Part shown: positions 61,194-64,000 of the stretch, in pieces
Layout: each line of letters starts with the position of its first letter
Position numbering within the stretch: the stretch's first letter is position 1
DNA from: JALHMI01 sp964598535
Lineage (GTDB): Bacteria; Planctomycetota; Planctomycetia; Pirellulales; PALSA-1355
Length of the DNA: 64,000 nucleotides
Direction of reading: 5' to 3'
NCBI GenBank assembly: GCA_964598535.1
Contig: CAZRCI010000002.1
Span: 124,001-188,000, forward strand
The notes under the pieces: model-generated
What the model saw: only the letters and a program-made list of their open reading frames with translations
Databases searched by the model: none
What the model was told of the DNA's origin: nothing
Translations under genes and position numbers: made by a program

Positions 61194-62753
61194 ATGCGTT
61201 GGAACCGGAAATTATCGCTGATCTTCTTTCTCGTGGCCGTAGCCGCGGCGGGGTATTTCCTGCGCTCGCTGGTGCCTTCCGTGCTCGAGGAGTATCGCAC
61301 AGCGGCCGAATTCAGCCCGGCATGGGGTTATGTTTATCTGGCGGTGGTCGGCGCGGGGGGCGCGGCGTTTCTAGCGCTGGCGGCTTGGACCATTTGGGCG
61401 CTTACTTCCAATACACGTTCGAAGGCCAATCGCCGGGAGTTTTTTTCCCGTACTCCGAAGCAACTGTCGCAGCGTGAAAAAGAGGCCGAGATCGAGGGCC
61501 ACCTGGCCGCGAGTAGGGCATGGACTGAAGACGGATCGTTAACCCCCGAGGCCCGCGAACGAATTCGTCGCTCGCTGGATGAGGTGGAATCCAAACGCGA
61601 ACGGCAGAAGCTTGAGATTGTCGTTTTTGGCACCATCTCGAGCGGTAAGTCTTCATTGCTCAACGCACTTGCCGGTCGAGACGTGTTCAAAACCGAGGTT
61701 CGCGGCGGTACCACTGTCACGCGCAATGAGATCCCCTGGCCTGGTAAGGACCAGGTGACACTCGTCGACACACCGGGGTTGGGAGAAGTACACGGCGAAG
61801 ATCGCGAGGAATTGGCCAAAGACTGCGCGCGCGACGCCGACCTGGTGTTGCTCGTTACGGATGGGCCGTTGCGCGATTTCGAGATGAGACTGCTTGAAAT
61901 CCTGGCCGCGATGGAAAAGCCGATTTTGGTATGTCTCAACAAAGAGGATTGGTATCGACCCGGCGATCTCCAATTGTTGGTCGAGCAGCTTGCCGGTCAG
62001 GTTGCTCGGTTTGTTCCGCGTGATAATGTCGTGTCGCTTCGGGCGATGCCGACAACGCGGATACGAACTCGGGTTCTGGCCGACGGGACGCAGTGCGACG
62101 AGGAGGTGGAGGTTCCTCCCGATATCAGTCTGTTGGCGAAACGCATGCAAGCGATCGTCGAGCACGACGGCCGCGAGATGTTGCTTGCGAACCTGTTGTT
62201 GCAGGCCCGCGGGCTGGCCGCAGAAGCTAAAGCCGAGGTCCAATCGGATCTGGATGCGAAGGCACGACAAATCGTCGACCGCTCGATGTGGCAGGCTGGA
62301 GCTGCGGCGGCCCTCAGCCCACTTCCAGTCGTCGATATCGCCGCTGGCCTTGGGATTACTTCTCACATGGTCGTGCAGCTAGCGCGGGTCTATCGTCAGA
62401 AACTCGATCTCGACACAGCCAGTCGGCTGATTGCCGAACTGGGTAAGCAATTGGTATCCGTGGCGGGGGCCAACCTGGCCGCGCCGGTGGCGGCGAGCGG
62501 CATCGCCTCACTGTTGAAAACCGTGCCCGTGGCCGGGACGATCAGCGGCGGCGCCTTGCAGGGGCTAGTCCAGGTGCTTGTCACTCGCTGGATCGGTGGG
62601 GTGTTCATGGAGTATTTCCGCAGCGAAATGCGCGAGGAAGCGACCGATTGGGCTAGCTTGGCGCGTGCTCAGTGGGCCAAGGTCACGCAGCGTGAGGAGT
62701 TGACACGACTGGTGACGGCGGGCATTGCCAAGCTGGGAGGTCGTAAGCCATGA
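61194..62753 (+). CDS. Membrane-anchored DUF697-type GTPase, first of a coupled pair
   Basis: The product is 519 residues. Two N-terminal TM helices (LSLIFFLVAVAAAGYFL; VYLAVVGAGGAAFLALAAWTIWAL), a helical linker, then a GTPase domain: G1 GTISSGKSS (about 146-154), G3 DTPGLGE, G4 NKED. The C-terminal half has DUF697-like hydrophobic segments (AAAALSPLPVVDIAAGLGIT; LAAPVAASGIASLLKTVPVAG). The start follows from the TM segment. Its stop overlaps the next start as ATGA. Inferred role: GTP-driven membrane remodelling or stress response; not established. Confidence 0.9.
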   Translation: MRWNRKLSLIFFLVAVAAAGYFLRSLVPSVLEEYRTAAEFSPAWGYVYLAVVGAGGAAFLALAAWTIWALTSNTRSKANRREFFSRTPKQLSQREKEAEIEGHLAASRAWTEDGSLTPEARERIRRSLDEVESKRERQKLEIVVFGTISSGKSSLLNALAGRDVFKTEVRGGTTVTRNEIPWPGKDQVTLVDTPGLGEVHGEDREELAKDCARDADLVLLVTDGPLRDFEMRLLEILAAMEKPILVCLNKEDWYRPGDLQLLVEQLAGQVARFVPRDNVVSLRAMPTTRIRTRVLADGTQCDEEVEVPPDISLLAKRMQAIVEHDGREMLLANLLLQARGLAAEAKAEVQSDLDAKARQIVDRSMWQAGAAAALSPLPVVDIAAGLGITSHMVVQLARVYRQKLDLDTASRLIAELGKQLVSVAGANLAAPVAASGIASLLKTVPVAGTISGGALQGLVQVLVTRWIGGVFMEYFRSEMREEATDWASLARAQWAKVTQREELTRLVTAGIAKLGGRKP

Positions 62754-64000
62754 GCGAGCACGACCTGCCCAGCGACGGATCGTCGGAAAGCGAGGCCGAC
62801 CGCCATCACCGTTTGTATACCCAGGCAATGGCTGGCGTGCGGCACGCCATCGAACAATTCGATGGGTGCACCGAGGCAGAGAAAAGTAATTTGACTCGGG
62901 TCATCGCCGAGCTCGAAGCAATTTCTGAAAAGCTGGAGCTGGGGCACGTCGAGATCGTCATCTTTGGCGAGATCGATACCGGCAAGAGCGCGCTCATTAA
63001 TGCCCTGGTCGGTAAGAATGTAGCCGAGGTCGACGTTCGCGGCGGCTGGACAAAAGAAGCCTGGCGGGCCGCTTGGACCGGGAGCGGTTATGTTGTACCG
63101 GGGTTCGAGAGATCCGAGGTCGTGCTTGTCGACACTCCCGGTATCAATGAAGTGGATGGTGCAGCCCGTGCAACGATTGCCCACGACGCGGCGGCGCGCG
63201 CGGATCTGATTCTATTCGTCACCGATTCGGATTTGAATCATACGGAGTACCTGGCTCTGCGGGAGCTTGCCACGGGCAATAAGCCGATGCTCCTGGTGTT
63301 GAACAAGGCGGATATTTATACGGCTCCGCAACGGGAACAACTTCGTGAAGTACTGGCGACAAGGCTGCGTGGCGTCGTGGAGCCGGAGGACATTGTCGAA
63401 GCGGCGGCACATCCGCTTCCTCGTGAGTATATGATCGAGGCGGCGGACGGCTCGATTCGGACCGAGATGCGCGAGCCGCCGCCCCAGGTGGATCTCCTCA
63501 AGGCCCGAATTCTTGAGGTACTAGCGCGGGATGGCAAGGCGCTCGTGGCATTGAACGCCGCGATGTACGCCGCGGACCGCAGCGATCGGATCGCGGCGAT
63601 CAAAGTACGAATGCGCGATGAGCAGGCGACCACCATCATCTGGAGCTATGCCGCGATGAAGTCGATTGGCGTGGCGCTGAATCCGGTGCCCGCGGCCGAC
63701 GTGCTGGGCGGCAGCGCCGTCGATGTGACGATGGTCGTAACGTTGGCGCACATTTACGGCATCTCGTTGACTTGGAACAACGCCCGGCAGCTTATCGAGT
63801 CGATTTTTAAGGCTGCGGGGTGGGTGGTGTTGGGAGAAATGGCGACGCATCTAGCGGCCACGCTGTTTAAGGGACTGACGCTAGGTGCCGGCACGGTGCT
63901 TACCGCGGTGCCGCAAGGCGCTGCGGCAGGCTACGGTTCGTACATTGTCGGCCAGGCGGCAAAATACTATTTTGAGCATGGCGCATCGTGGGGCGGCGAG
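62750..64000 (+). CDS. DUF697-like GTPase, second of coupled pair (3' end outside window)
   Basis: 417 codons are visible from ATG 62750, which overlaps the upstream stop as ATGA. G1 is GEIDTGKSA, preceded by LELGHVEIVIF; G3 is DTPGINE; G4 is NKAD. The region between G1 and G3 (RGGWTKEAWRAAWTGSG) replaces the usual switch Thr context of the first GTPase (RGGTTVTRN). Unlike its partner it has no N-terminal TM helix. DUF697-like part: IGVALNPVPAADVLGGSAVD and hydrophobic stretches to the window end. Related to its neighbour in fold but much diverged. Confidence 0.9.
   Translation, partial: MSEHDLPSDGSSESEADRHHRLYTQAMAGVRHAIEQFDGCTEAEKSNLTRVIAELEAISEKLELGHVEIVIFGEIDTGKSALINALVGKNVAEVDVRGGWTKEAWRAAWTGSGYVVPGFERSEVVLVDTPGINEVDGAARATIAHDAAARADLILFVTDSDLNHTEYLALRELATGNKPMLLVLNKADIYTAPQREQLREVLATRLRGVVEPEDIVEAAAHPLPREYMIEAADGSIRTEMREPPPQVDLLKARILEVLARDGKALVALNAAMYAADRSDRIAAIKVRMRDEQATTIIWSYAAMKSIGVALNPVPAADVLGGSAVDVTMVVTLAHIYGISLTWNNARQLIESIFKAAGWVVLGEMATHLAATLFKGLTLGAGTVLTAVPQGAAAGYGSYIVGQAAKYYFEHGASWGGE

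Overview
The window looks like a chromosomal segment of a planctomycete, most likely Pirellulales-like. The main reasons are two gene clusters that pair DUF1501 proteins with large DUF1549/DUF1553 cytochrome-like proteins and cytochrome-WD40 proteins, a DUF1598 protein, GC-rich coding sequence, and frequent GTG/TTG starts. This assignment is inferred from family content; no rRNA is present. There are two 10-N assembly gaps (15644-15653 and 37412-37421).

Layout. (1) 1-5.0 kb is an accessory-looking end: the 3' part of an RHS/YD-repeat gene with a variable tip, a cluster of REP-like paired hairpins around a REP-associated tyrosine transposase, a secreted outer-membrane porin-like protein, and a frameshifted tyrosine-recombinase remnant lying directly against the 3' end of the tmRNA gene (ssrA, minus strand). 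(2) 5.4-14.7 kb is a minus-strand run. In transcription order it reads PrkA kinase, DUF444/YeaH, SpoVR, a small SpoVR-coupled unknown, coproheme decarboxylase, a large unknown, YggS and DUF167. (3) 15.5-20.4 kb carries a single-domain response regulator broken by a gap and a mis-oriented piece, a DUF1570-type peptidase, a PAP2 phosphatase and an ArnT/PMT-like glycosyltransferase. (4) 20.5-28.0 kb is cytochrome cluster 1. (5) 28.4-34.2 kb holds a YqjD/YqjE-like membrane trio, a second metallopeptidase, a tiny FPASDPP protein, DUF1598 and a SpoU/TrmH methyltransferase. (6) 34.4-41.4 kb is a complete MacAB-TolC-type efflux operon preceded by an 11-bp-arm dyad. (7) 41.5-50.8 kb is metabolic: sialidase-like, CPXCG protein, sugar isomerase-like, an overlapping Fe-ADH/PfkB kinase pair, an orphan PAS histidine kinase, a secreted small protein, a KGSADH-type aldehyde dehydrogenase and a PGPGW membrane protein. 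(8) 51.0-59.8 kb is cytochrome cluster 2, paralogous to cluster 1 but with one polypeptide split in two. (9) 59.8-64.0 kb has an enolase-superfamily sugar-acid dehydratase and two translationally coupled DUF697-type GTPases; the second runs off the window.

The strongest points for follow-up are the SpoVR-coupled fourth member of the PrkA-YeaH-SpoVR module, the fused-versus-split architecture of the two cytochrome clusters, the coupled membrane GTPase pair, the RAYT/REP cluster, the ssrA/integrase junction, and the response regulator that can be rebuilt exactly by re-inverting 27 bp at an assembly gap.
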